A DNA stretch of 18,710 bases from Paracoccaceae bacterium (lineage in GTDB: Bacteria > Pseudomonadota > Alphaproteobacteria > Rhodobacterales > Rhodobacteraceae), in the NCBI GenBank assembly GCA_023260935.1, contig JALQTL010000280.1, forward strand, positions 1-18,710, written 5' to 3'. The position numbers were made by a program, and so were the translations under genes. Below, one piece after another: positions 6,964 through 15,136 of the stretch. Numbering within the stretch: position 1 is the first letter of the stretch; every line of letters starts with the position of its first letter. The notes under the pieces are model-generated. The model had not been told where the DNA came from. It was given only the letters and a program-made list of their open reading frames with translations, and did not search any database.

Positions 6964-9029
6964 TGGAATGGCGGATCGATGCAGGGTCGCAGACCCTTGT
7001 CTTCACCTCGTCCGGGGGTATCCCCGAGGTTGTCTGGTGGGGTTCCCGCCTGCCGGCCGGCGAAGACCTGGCAGAGCTTGCGGCAAGCACCCGGCAGGAT
7101 CTGACGGGCGGGATGCTGGACGCCTTGCCGGCGCTTTCGCTTTCGCCCGAAAGCGGGCGGGCGTTTCAGGGCCAACCAGGCCTGCTTCTGGCCGAAGCGG
7201 ATGGGACGCCGCTGCACCCGGCCTTTGTCTTTGACCGGGCCGAAGTCGCGCCCGCAAGCCTGCGCTTTACCTCCCGCGCGGGCGGGATTGCGCTTGTGCA
7301 TGTCATCCGCGCGCAGCCGACGGGTGTTTTCACCTTGCAGACCCTGCTTCAGTCTGACCGCCCCCTGCGGGTGATCTGGCTGGCTGCCCCGGTGCTGCCG
7401 GCCCCGCCTTCGGGCCGCCAGATCATTGACGTTTCGGGCAAATGGATCGGCGAGTTCCGGCTGAACCGGACAGACTGGACACCAGGCATCCGGGCCCGAG
7501 AGGCCCGCACCGGCCGGTCTGGCCATGAACATCCGCCCTTCGTGATCATGCCCGATGCGGGCACGACCGATACGGCGGGGGCGGCATGGGCGCTGCATTA
7601 CGCATGGTCTGGCGGGCATCGCATGCTGGCCGAAGAATTGCCCGACGGGCGCCGTCAGGTTCAGTTCGGCGCGCCCCTTGGTGCCGAAACCGCGGCGGGA
7701 ACCGATTTCGCCTCGGCCGAGGTGATTGCCATCTGGTCCGATGCCGGGCTGAACGGTATTGGCGCCGCCTTCCAGCGCGATCTGCGGGACAGGGTGGTGC
7801 CATGGCCGGACCGGGACCGCCCTCGCCCTGTGCATTACAACTGCTGGGAAGCGATCTATTTCGATCACAATCTGGCGGATCTTGCCGCCATCGCCGACCG
7901 GGCCGCCGCCATCGGTGCGGAACGGTTCGTGCTGGATGACGGATGGTTCGGGCGGCGCGATGACGATACCTCCAGCCTTGGCGACTGGGTGGTGGACCGC
8001 CGGAAATGGCCCGAAGGGCTGCATCCGCTGATTGCCCATGTTCACAAGCTGGGCATGACCTTTGGCCTGTGGTTCGAACCCGAAATGGTGAACCCGGACA
8101 GCGATCTGTTCCGCGCCCATCCCGATTGGATGCTTGGCCCGGCCGATCAGGTGACGGGAAGGCAGCAGATGGTGCTGAATCTGGCGCTGCCGGCGGTTCG
8201 CGATCATCTGTTTCAGGCCATCAGCGCGATTCTGGGCGAATATCCGATCGATTACATCAAATGGGATCACAACCGGCTGTTGCCTGTGGTGGATGCCGAA
8301 CAGACGCGGGGGGCATGGGCGCTGTTCGACAGGCTGCGCGCCGCCCATCCGGAGGTCGAGATTGAAAGCTGTGCCAGCGGTGGCGGGCGGATCGATGCGG
8401 GCATTCTGGCCCGGACTCACCGGGTCTGGTTGTCTGACAGCAATGATGCGCTGGAACGCCTGCGAATGCAGCATGACGCGGCGCTGTTCCTGCCCGCGGC
8501 CATTACCGGCAGCCATGTCGGGCCGCGCAAATCCCATACATCGGGGCGGATCCTGCCGATGGCCTTCCGCGCCTGGGTGGCCGCGCAGCGCCACATGGGG
8601 TTTGAAATGGACCTGCGCGAGTTGACGGATGAAGAGACGCAGACGCTGACGGATATCACGGCGTGGTTCAAGGCCAACCGCGGCTGGATGATGGCAGGCA
8701 GCCTGCACCGCCTGCCCAGCCCCGACCCGGCGGTTGCCGCCGAAATGCATCTGGCAGAAGACGGGCGGCGCTTTGTAGTCTTTGCCGGGCAGGCCGAGGC
8801 TTCGGCGCAGATCCTTCCGCGACCCTTGCGGCTGACAGGTCTGGAACCGGCGGCGCGCTATCGCATCCGCCTGCGCAACCCCGAAGATGCGCCGCCGCAA
8901 TCGCGCGGGCCGAATGCGCTGAAGGGCGGTCCGCTGGTCTTGACCGGAAAGGCGCTGATGGGGCAGGGGGTGCTTTTGCCCGTGGCCTGGCCTGCGACGA
9001 TGTGGGTGGTTGAAGGAGAACTTCTGTGA
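6963..9029 (+). CDS. alpha-galactosidase, GH36 family
   Basis: Hydrolyses terminal alpha-D-galactosyl residues of melibiose- or raffinose-like substrates or galactosyl-glycerols. The protein has 688 residues from the ATG at 6963, which overlaps the permease stop; the frame is open further upstream but lies inside the permease gene. The order is an N-terminal beta-sandwich (about 1-280), a catalytic TIM barrel (about 285-600) and a C-terminal beta domain. Barrel motifs include NCWEAIYFDHN (293-303), LDDGWFG (324-330) and GLWFEPEMVNPDSDL (368-382). YIKWDHNR (431-438) contains nucleophile Asp435, ESCASGGGRIDAGIL (468-482) follows, and SDSND (491-495) should contain the acid/base Asp. There is no signal peptide, so it should act in the cytoplasm on imported sugar. 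The length is typical of bacterial GH36. Exact linkage preference cannot be read from sequence. Confidence 0.94.
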   Translation: MEWRIDAGSQTLVFTSSGGIPEVVWWGSRLPAGEDLAELAASTRQDLTGGMLDALPALSLSPESGRAFQGQPGLLLAEADGTPLHPAFVFDRAEVAPASLRFTSRAGGIALVHVIRAQPTGVFTLQTLLQSDRPLRVIWLAAPVLPAPPSGRQIIDVSGKWIGEFRLNRTDWTPGIRAREARTGRSGHEHPPFVIMPDAGTTDTAGAAWALHYAWSGGHRMLAEELPDGRRQVQFGAPLGAETAAGTDFASAEVIAIWSDAGLNGIGAAFQRDLRDRVVPWPDRDRPRPVHYNCWEAIYFDHNLADLAAIADRAAAIGAERFVLDDGWFGRRDDDTSSLGDWVVDRRKWPEGLHPLIAHVHKLGMTFGLWFEPEMVNPDSDLFRAHPDWMLGPADQVTGRQQMVLNLALPAVRDHLFQAISAILGEYPIDYIKWDHNRLLPVVDAEQTRGAWALFDRLRAAHPEVEIESCASGGGRIDAGILARTHRVWLSDSNDALERLRMQHDAALFLPAAITGSHVGPRKSHTSGRILPMAFRAWVAAQRHMGFEMDLRELTDEETQTLTDITAWFKANRGWMMAGSLHRLPSPDPAVAAEMHLAEDGRRFVVFAGQAEASAQILPRPLRLTGLEPAARYRIRLRNPEDAPPQSRGPNALKGGPLVLTGKALMGQGVLLPVAWPATMWVVEGELL

Positions 9030-9943
9030 CACTGCCCCCTTCCCCCGATTGGATCGCCGTAGACTGGGGCACCAGCAATCTGCGCGTCTGGGCGATGGGG
9101 GCAGAAGGTATCTTGGCCGAAGCCTCGTCAGAGGACGGGATGGGCCGTCTGGGCCGGGCCGATTTCGAACCTGCACTGATCCGCCTGATCGAACCCTGGC
9201 TGGCGGCAGCGCACGTGCCGGTGCCAGTCGTTGCCTGCGGCATGGTCGGCAGCCGTCAGGGCTGGCACGAAGCCCCCTATCGCTGCGTGCCTTGCGCGCC
9301 CTTGGACCCGGCTGCGATGGTGCAGGTGCCCACCACCGATGGCCGTATCCGTGTCAGCATTGCGCCAGGGTTGAAACAGATGAAGCCGGCCGATGTGATG
9401 CGGGGCGAGGAAACCCAGATCGCGGGCGCGCTGGCGCTTTGGCCGGGGTTTGACGGCATCCTGTGCCTGCCGGGCACCCATACCAAATGGGCCCATGTCA
9501 GTGCGGGCGAGGTGGTCAGTTTCCAGACCTTCATGACGGGCGAGCTGTTCGCGCTTTTGTCGGAACAGTCGGTCCTGCGGCATGGGCTTCAGGGCGCGGG
9601 CTGGGATGATGCGGCCTTTGATACAGGCCTGTCCGATGCGCTTTCGCGCCCCGAACGGATCGCCGCGCGGCTGTTTTCCCTGCGTGCGGAAGGGCTGATC
9701 GCGGGGCTGGCCGCCCCGCAGGCCCGGGCCCGGCTTTCGGGCCTTCTGATCGGGATAGAACTGGCCGCCGCCCGCCCTTATTGGCTGGGCCAGCCGGTCG
9801 CGCTGATCGGGTCCGAAGGCCTGTCGCGCAGCTATGCCCGTGCCCTTGCGGCCCAAGGCGCCGAGGCGCGCATCCTTCCCGGCACGGCCTGCACGCTTGC
9901 GGGGCTGGCCAGCCTTTTTCGACAGCATGAGATGACCAGATGA
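9026..9943 (+). CDS. dgoK: 2-dehydro-3-deoxygalactonokinase
   Basis: Phosphorylates 2-keto-3-deoxygalactonate with ATP to the 6-phosphate, the penultimate step of the oxidative De Ley-Doudoroff galactose route. It has 305 residues, close to the family length. Family motifs are DWGTSNLR (13-20, phosphate-binding loop of the actin/hexokinase-like fold), ACGMVGSRQGW (70-80), DVMRGEETQ (123-131), CLPGTHTKW (147-155) and FMTGELF (169-175). The start is GTG at 9026, overlapping the alpha-galactosidase TGA by four bases (GTGA) and preceded by AAGGAGA, a good ribosome site. It is followed by dgoA with another four-base overlap. Kinase and aldolase next to each other make the assignment firm. Confidence 0.94.
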   Translation: MTLPPSPDWIAVDWGTSNLRVWAMGAEGILAEASSEDGMGRLGRADFEPALIRLIEPWLAAAHVPVPVVACGMVGSRQGWHEAPYRCVPCAPLDPAAMVQVPTTDGRIRVSIAPGLKQMKPADVMRGEETQIAGALALWPGFDGILCLPGTHTKWAHVSAGEVVSFQTFMTGELFALLSEQSVLRHGLQGAGWDDAAFDTGLSDALSRPERIAARLFSLRAEGLIAGLAAPQARARLSGLLIGIELAAARPYWLGQPVALIGSEGLSRSYARALAAQGAEARILPGTACTLAGLASLFRQHEMTR

Positions 9944-10548
9944 CCCATCGCAACCTGATTGCCATCCTGCGCGGGATCACGCCCCCCGATGCCATCCCCG
10001 TGGCGCGCGCGCTTGTCGATGCCGGGATCACCCGGATCGAGGTGCCGCTGAACTCTCCGCAGCCGATGACCTCGATCGTGGCCATGGTCGACAAGCTGGG
10101 GGCGGTGGCGCAGATCGGGGCGGGCACGGTGCTGACGCCCGATCAGGTGCAGGATGTGAAGGATGCCGGCGGACGGTTGATCGTGTCGCCCAATTGCGAC
10201 CCCGAGGTGATAGCCCTGACGCGCCGGCTGGGCATGCAAAGCTGGCCGGGGGTGATGACGCCCACGGAATGCTTCGCCGCACTGAAGGCCGGGGCGGACG
10301 GGCTGAAGCTGTTTCCCGGCAGTCTACTGGGCCCGGATGGGCTGCGGGCCATTCGCGCGGTGCTGCCGCAGGGAACGCAGGTCTATGCTGTCGGCGGGGC
10401 AGGGCCTGCGAATTTTGCCGAATGGGTGCGCGCGGGGGCCAATGGCTTTGGCATCGGCACGGCACTTTACACACCCGGACTTTCGGCGGACGAGGTGGCC
10501 AGCCGCGCGCGGGCCATCGTCGCCGCTTATGACGAGGTTCTGGGATGA
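9940..10548 (+). CDS. dgoA: 2-dehydro-3-deoxy-6-phosphogalactonate aldolase
   Basis: A class I aldolase that cleaves KDPGal to pyruvate and D-glyceraldehyde-3-phosphate. The 202-residue KDPG/KDPGal-aldolase barrel is complete. Catalytic residues are in place: Arg11 (ILRGI), Glu34 (RIEVPLNSP) and the Schiff-base Lys123 in GLKLFPGSLLGP. The phosphate-binding end is near VGGAGPANF and GFGIGTALY. It starts at ATG 9940, overlapping dgoK by four bases, and ends in a four-base overlap with the lactonase gene. A glucose-type KDPG aldolase (Eda) is the main alternative. The NSP motif after Glu34 and the adjacent dgoK favour the galacto enzyme. Confidence 0.93.
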   Translation: MTHRNLIAILRGITPPDAIPVARALVDAGITRIEVPLNSPQPMTSIVAMVDKLGAVAQIGAGTVLTPDQVQDVKDAGGRLIVSPNCDPEVIALTRRLGMQSWPGVMTPTECFAALKAGADGLKLFPGSLLGPDGLRAIRAVLPQGTQVYAVGGAGPANFAEWVRAGANGFGIGTALYTPGLSADEVASRARAIVAAYDEVLG

Positions 10549-11387
10549 TCTTCGACAACCGCCCCTGCGCGCTTGGCGAAGGGGCGCTCTGGCACCCCTT
10601 GCGCGGGCAGTTGTTCTGGTTCGATATCCTTGGCCGCCGGCTTCTCACCCGGTCGGACGATGGCCCGCAGGAATGGCACTTCCCCGAAATGGTCAGCGCG
10701 GCGGGCTGGGTTGGCCGAGACGCGCTGCTGATCGCCAGCGAAACCCGGCTGTTCCGGTTTGATCTGGCCACCGGGCGCGATACCACACTTGCCGCGCTGG
10801 AGGCCGATGTGCCGGGCAACCGGTCGAACGACGGCCGGGCGGATCCGCAGGGCGGGTTCTGGATCGGCACGATGGGCAAGGGCGCGGAACCCGGTGCCGG
10901 GTCGATCTGGCGGTATTACAAGGGCGCGCTGCGCCGCCTGTTCGCCAATATCACCATTTCCAACGCCATCTCGTTTCCGCCCGATGGGCGGACGGCACAG
11001 TTCGCCGATACCGCCGCCGGCCGGGTGATGCGGGTGGCGCTGGATGCCGAGGGCTGGCCAAAGGGGCGGCCGCAGGTGTTCCTTGACCTGACGGTCGAAG
11101 GGCTGAACCCCGATGGCGCGGTGGTGGATGCCGCAGGTCTGACGTGGCTGGCAGAATGGGGGGCCGGGTGTGTGTCTGCCTATGCCCCAGATGGCAGCCG
11201 GGTACGCAGCGTGGCTTTCGATGCGCCCCATACATCCTGCCCGGCGTTCGGGGGGGATACGCTATACTGCACCACCGCCCTGCAAGGTATGGATAATGCC
11301 GCCCGCGCCGCCTGTCCGCTGGCGGGCATGACCTTCATGGTGCCGGGCGTGGCCCCGGGCCAAACCGAACATCAGGTGATCTTGTGA
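10545..11387 (+). CDS. SMP-30/gluconolactonase family sugar lactonase (probable galactonolactonase)
   Basis: A 280-residue six-bladed beta-propeller lactonase. Expected metal ligands are Glu12 (GEGALWH), Asn140 (ISNAISF) and Asp190 (NPDGAVVD); substrate-side residues are Arg93-Ser-Asn95-Asp96 (NRSNDGRAD). The blade motifs GGFWIGTMG (103-111) and PDGRTAQFADT (146-156) are typical of the family. In this operon, between dgoA and a beta-galactosidase, it most likely opens D-galactono-lactone to galactonate after a galactose dehydrogenase that is not encoded here. Family members also take gluconolactone, arabinonolactone and others, so the substrate is inferred from context. ATGA overlap with dgoA; GTGA overlap with the next gene. 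Confidence 0.88.
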   Translation: MIFDNRPCALGEGALWHPLRGQLFWFDILGRRLLTRSDDGPQEWHFPEMVSAAGWVGRDALLIASETRLFRFDLATGRDTTLAALEADVPGNRSNDGRADPQGGFWIGTMGKGAEPGAGSIWRYYKGALRRLFANITISNAISFPPDGRTAQFADTAAGRVMRVALDAEGWPKGRPQVFLDLTVEGLNPDGAVVDAAGLTWLAEWGAGCVSAYAPDGSRVRSVAFDAPHTSCPAFGGDTLYCTTALQGMDNAARAACPLAGMTFMVPGVAPGQTEHQVIL

Positions 11388-13285
11388 AACGCACCCTTGG
11401 CGTCTGCTATTACCCCGAACACTGGCCCGAATCCCAATGGGAGGAGGATGCCACCCGCATGGCCGCCCTTGGGCTGACATGGGTGCGCATTGGCGAATTC
11501 GCATGGGCACGCCTGGAACCGGAACCCGGCCGCTGGGATTGGTCGTGGCTGGACCGCGCGATCCAGACCCTTGGCGGGCACGGGCTGAAGGTGGTGCTGG
11601 GCACCCCCACCGCCACCCCGCCACGCTGGATGTTGGACCGCCACCCCGACATGCTGGCCGTGGACAGGCAGGGACGGCCGCGCGGCTTCGGCTCGCGCCG
11701 GCATTACGATTTCGCGCACCCCGGATACCGCGCCGAATGTGCGCGGATCGTGGCGGCGATGGCCGAACGCTATGGCCTCAACCCGCATGTGGCGGCGTGG
11801 CAGACCGATAACGAATACGCCTGCCATGACACGGTCCTGTCCTTCTCGCCCGTCGCGCTGACCGCGTTTCGCAACTGGCTGGCGCAGAAATACCAGTCCC
11901 CCGATGCGCTGAACCGCGCCTGGGGCAATGTGTTCTGGTCCATGGACTATGCCAGCTTCGATGACATCGGCCTGCCGAACCTGACGGTGACAGAGGCGAA
12001 CCCCGCGCATTGGATGGATTACCGCCGCTTCGCCAGCGATATGGTGGTAGAGTTCAACCGCCTTCAGACAGAGATCATTCGGCGGCATTCTTCTGCCCCC
12101 ATTGCCCATAACTATATGGGCCGGATCACGGATTTCGACCATTTCAGGCTGGGCGCCGATCTCGACATCGCGTCATGGGATGCCTATCCGCTGGGCTTCC
12201 TGTCAGATCGCCTGGAAGCCCCGGCCGATCACAAGCGCCGTTTCGTGCGGCAAGGCGATCCGGATTTTCAGGCCTTTCACCATGATCTTTACCGCGCCGT
12301 GGGGCGGGGGCGCTGGTGGATCATGGAACAGCAGCCCGGTCCAGTGAACTGGGCCCCCTACAACCCCGATCCGCTACCGGGCATGGCGCGGCTTTGGGCG
12401 TGGGAAGCCTTTGCCCATGGGGCCGAGGCGGTATGCTACTTCCGCTGGCGGCAGGCGCCCTTTGCGCAGGAACAGATGCATGCGGGCCTTCTGCGCCCCG
12501 ATAGCGCCCCCGCCCCGGCCCATGACGAAGCCGCAACCGTGGCGCAGGAACTTGCGGCGATGCCTGATCAGGGCACCGCGCCGGCCGAAGTGGCGCTGGT
12601 CTTTGATTACGAATCCGCATGGGCCTGGGAAACCCAGCCGCAGGGGCGTGATTTCGATTACTTCCGCCTTGCCTTCCATTTCTACCGTGGCCTGCGCCGA
12701 CTGGGGCTGAATGTGGATATCCTGCCGCCCGATACGGCCGATCTGTCGGGCTATCGGCTGGTGCTGGCGCCGGGGGTTGCCACGCTTTCCGCATCGCTGC
12801 TGGCGGCCCTGTCGGCCTTTGCGGGGCAAAGCCTGATCGGGCCGCGCAGCAATTCAAAGACCGCAGATTTCGCCACGCCTGTGCCGTTGCCGCCCAACCT
12901 GCCCGGGCTGGCGGCTTCGGTGGCCCGGGTCGAAAGCCTGCCGCCCGATGTGCCCGTGCCACTGTCAAATGGGGGGCAGTTCCTGCACTGGCGCGAAAAG
13001 ATCGAAACCTGCGCCAGCGTGGTGGAAACCAGTCAGGATGGCTGGCCGGCGCTGGTGGCGGCGGGGGGGCTGCACTATCTGGCGGGCTGGCCCGATGATG
13101 CCACGCTTGACCGGATGCTTGCGGATGCCTGCCAGCGTGCCGGGATTACCCCCGACCCGCTGCCCGAAGGCCTGCGTCGCCGCGACAGCGCCACGCACCG
13201 GTTCTGGTTCAACTACAATCCCGTGCCGGTCGACTGGGCGGGGGTGAGCATTCCCCCTGCCGGGGTCCATTGGCAACCGCTGTGA
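11384..13285 (+). CDS. beta-galactosidase, GH42 family
   Basis: Releases beta-linked galactose from galactosides and galacto-oligosaccharides. It has 633 residues starting at GTG 11384, which overlaps the lactonase stop (GTGA) and has AGGTGA upstream. The GH42 barrel shows YYPEHWPESQWEEDATRM (9-26), WVRIGEFAWARLEP (33-46) and WQTDNEYACHD (139-149) with acid/base Glu144. Nucleophile Glu315 lies in WWIMEQQPGPVNW (311-323). A trimerisation domain follows, then a short C-terminal beta domain. The four-cysteine zinc cluster of some GH42 enzymes is not visible. No signal peptide, so probably cytoplasmic. The length is slightly short of the usual 650-690. It is the last gene of the operon, with 39 bases to the convergent GH13 gene. 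Confidence 0.94.
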   Translation: MKRTLGVCYYPEHWPESQWEEDATRMAALGLTWVRIGEFAWARLEPEPGRWDWSWLDRAIQTLGGHGLKVVLGTPTATPPRWMLDRHPDMLAVDRQGRPRGFGSRRHYDFAHPGYRAECARIVAAMAERYGLNPHVAAWQTDNEYACHDTVLSFSPVALTAFRNWLAQKYQSPDALNRAWGNVFWSMDYASFDDIGLPNLTVTEANPAHWMDYRRFASDMVVEFNRLQTEIIRRHSSAPIAHNYMGRITDFDHFRLGADLDIASWDAYPLGFLSDRLEAPADHKRRFVRQGDPDFQAFHHDLYRAVGRGRWWIMEQQPGPVNWAPYNPDPLPGMARLWAWEAFAHGAEAVCYFRWRQAPFAQEQMHAGLLRPDSAPAPAHDEAATVAQELAAMPDQGTAPAEVALVFDYESAWAWETQPQGRDFDYFRLAFHFYRGLRRLGLNVDILPPDTADLSGYRLVLAPGVATLSASLLAALSAFAGQSLIGPRSNSKTADFATPVPLPPNLPGLAASVARVESLPPDVPVPLSNGGQFLHWREKIETCASVVETSQDGWPALVAAGGLHYLAGWPDDATLDRMLADACQRAGITPDPLPEGLRRRDSATHRFWFNYNPVPVDWAGVSIPPAGVHWQPL

Positions 13286-13324
13286 CGGCCGCGCAATCCC
13301 CCCCGGGCGGCGGGCAGAACGGGG

Positions 13325-14929
13325 TCAGGGCGCCAGCATGACGGGGCCGTCTTCTGGCTGAAGAAAGCAGAATCCGTTCGCGCCAAGCGTCAGCCTGTCG
13401 CGGGTCAGGCTTGCGGCCTGTGACGGGGTCTTTGCCAGCAGGCCCTGCGCGGTCAGCGTGACCGGCTGACCGGAAAGGTTGAAGACACAGGCCAGATCAT
13501 CACCCCGGGAAAAGGCCAGAACCGGTTCTGCCAGATCGAAGAACCGCGTGCGGGCGGTACGCAGCGCCGGGGTTGCGCGGCGGAAGGCCAGCATCTGCCG
13601 GTAAAACGCCAGAACCGAGGTGGCATCCGCCTCTTGCCCGGCCACGTGGCGGGCTGCTTGCGGCGGCTTGATCGGCAACCATGGGTGCCCGCTGGTAAAG
13701 CCGCCCTGTTCCGACCCATCCCAGACCATGGGGGTGCGGCAGCCGTCGCGCCCCTTGTAATCGGGCCAGAACCGGATGCCGGGCGGGTCTGTCAATTCGT
13801 CAAACTCAAGCTCTGTTTCCAGTTGGCCCAGTTCTTCGCCCTGATACAGGCAGATCGACCCTTCCATCGACAGAAGCAGGGCCGCCGTCTGCCGCGCAAG
13901 GGCATCCGGCTTGCCATGGTCCTGCCATCGCGTCACATGGCGCGGCACGTCATGGTTGGAAAAGGCCCACATCGGCCATCCGTCCGGGGCACCGGCGAAG
14001 AAGCCTTCGATCTTTTCCCGAAAATGCGCCGCGGTGAATTCGGGGCCCAGCATGTCAAAGCTGTAAGCCATATGCAGCCGCCCCGGCCGGGTATATTCGG
14101 CCATGATCTTCACGTTGCGATGCGGGGCATCGCCTACTTCGCCCACCATGGTACGATCGGGATATTCATCCAGCAGCGCCCGCATTCGGGCCAGCCAGCT
14201 CAGGTTTTCGGGCCGCGATTTCGAATATTCATGGTCCTGCAACTCGTAAGGGTTCACCGGCGGGCGATTGTCGGTGCGGGGCAGGGGGCCGTTCGAGCGC
14301 AAGTCGCGGTCATGGAAATAATAGTTTACGGTATCCAGCCGGAAACCATCCACCCCCCGGTCCAGCCAGAACCGCAGCACTGAAAGCGCCCAGTCCTGAA
14401 CGGCGGGGTTGTGAAAGTTGAAATCCGGCTGGCTGGGCAGGAAATTGTGAAGGTAATACTGCCGGCGGCGGCTGTCCCATTCCCATGCGCTGCCGCCGAA
14501 TACCGAAAGCCAGTTGTTCGGCGGGCTGCCATCGGGCCTTGCATCGGCCCAGACATACCAGTCTGCCCTTTCGGCATCCCGGCTGCTGCGGCTGTTCTGG
14601 AAGAACGGATGTTGGTCGCTGGAATGGCTTATGACCTGATCGATGATCACCTTCAGCCCCAACTCATGCGCCCGGGCCACAAGCGTATCGAAATCCTGCA
14701 ATGTGCCGAACAGCGGGTCCACATCGGTATAGTCGGCCACATCATAGCCCATGTCGGCCATCGGGCTGCGAAAGATGGGCGACAGCCAGACCGCATCCAC
14801 CCCAAGCCGGGCCAGATGGTCCAGCCGTGCGGTGATGCCCGGCAGATCGCCGATACCATCGCCATCTGAATCCTGAAACGACCGCGGATAGACCTGATAG
14901 GTCACAGACCCCCGCCACCAATCCTGCAT
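13325..14929 (-). CDS. alpha-glucosidase / oligo-1,6-glucosidase-like enzyme, GH13 family
   Basis: Hydrolyses alpha-glucosidic bonds of small saccharides (maltose-, sucrose- or isomaltose-type). It has 534 residues with no signal peptide. It opens with WWRGSVTYQVYPRSFQDSDG, and the calcium-site loop DSDGDGIGDL (20-29) is followed by conserved GH13 regions. These are region I IDQVISH (96-102), region II GFRLDT (195-200, nucleophile Asp199), region III MVGEVG (261-266, acid Glu264) and region IV FSNHD (323-327, Asp327). The C-terminus is a small beta domain. A G-rich run just before the ATG is the likely ribosome site. It converges on the galactoside operon and carries its own promoter and LacI-type operator, so it belongs to a different regulon, probably alpha-glucosides. 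No transporter for it lies in the window. Fine substrate choice is open. Confidence 0.92.
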   Translation of the reverse strand: MQDWWRGSVTYQVYPRSFQDSDGDGIGDLPGITARLDHLARLGVDAVWLSPIFRSPMADMGYDVADYTDVDPLFGTLQDFDTLVARAHELGLKVIIDQVISHSSDQHPFFQNSRSSRDAERADWYVWADARPDGSPPNNWLSVFGGSAWEWDSRRRQYYLHNFLPSQPDFNFHNPAVQDWALSVLRFWLDRGVDGFRLDTVNYYFHDRDLRSNGPLPRTDNRPPVNPYELQDHEYSKSRPENLSWLARMRALLDEYPDRTMVGEVGDAPHRNVKIMAEYTRPGRLHMAYSFDMLGPEFTAAHFREKIEGFFAGAPDGWPMWAFSNHDVPRHVTRWQDHGKPDALARQTAALLLSMEGSICLYQGEELGQLETELEFDELTDPPGIRFWPDYKGRDGCRTPMVWDGSEQGGFTSGHPWLPIKPPQAARHVAGQEADATSVLAFYRQMLAFRRATPALRTARTRFFDLAEPVLAFSRGDDLACVFNLSGQPVTLTAQGLLAKTPSQAASLTRDRLTLGANGFCFLQPEDGPVMLAP

Positions 14930-14976
14930 CGTCCCCCCCCCTTTCGTGCTCTGGCCGCCGGGGCCGATTCGGGTTC

Positions 14977-15004
14977 AGGATAAAGATCGCCAAAGGTAAT
15001 TCAA
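14977..15004 (-). promoter_or_regulatory. candidate promoter of the GH13 gene
   Basis: Minus strand TTGAAT (15004-14999) and TATCCT (14982-14977) are separated by 16 bases, each matching 4/6 of the sigma70 consensus. The predicted start is near 14970, giving a leader of about 40 bases. The -35 box is part of the palindrome at 14999-15016. Confidence 0.5.
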
Positions 15005-15016
15005 ATCGCTTTGAAT
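14999..15016. promoter_or_regulatory. LacI-family-type operator
   Basis: ATTCAAATCGCTTTGAAT is a perfect 7+7 inverted repeat around a TCGC centre, with CG exactly at the dyad. That is the usual geometry of LacI/GalR-family operators. It lies about 70-87 bases upstream of the GH13 start and overlaps the predicted -35 box, as expected for repression. No LacI-family gene is encoded in this window. An AglR-like alpha-glucoside repressor is a guess from the target gene. Confidence 0.6.
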
Positions 15017-15136
15017 GGGGCCGGAGGGCGCTGTCTGCGGCTTCTCAGGCCTATGCCCGGCGATTGTGCAAGACCAAGGCACCCGCCTGCGCCTGACCCA
15101 CTTCCCCAGCATCGCATGCCACGGTATACAGGGCCA

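Noticed and set aside
6630..9176. 848-codon open frame on the minus strand opposite the permease and alpha-galactosidase genes
   Set aside because: It is antisense to genes with clear family motifs. Long antisense frames are expected in high-GC DNA with GC-ending codons. Its composition (Arg/Pro/Gln/His-rich, no domain) is that of a shadow frame.
13286..13324. GC-rich CCCCCCCGGGCGGCGGG between the convergent GH42 and GH13 genes as a terminator
   Set aside because: No stem of useful length can be drawn without mismatches and there is no T-run on either strand.
13634..14383. 249-codon plus-strand frame opposite the GH13 gene
   Set aside because: Antisense to catalytic regions III and IV of a complete GH13 enzyme. 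No ribosome site or family features.
15011..15136. N-terminal extension of ZapE starting at TTG 15011
   Set aside because: It overlaps the LacI-type palindrome and encodes a Pro/Arg/Cys-rich sequence unlike the family.
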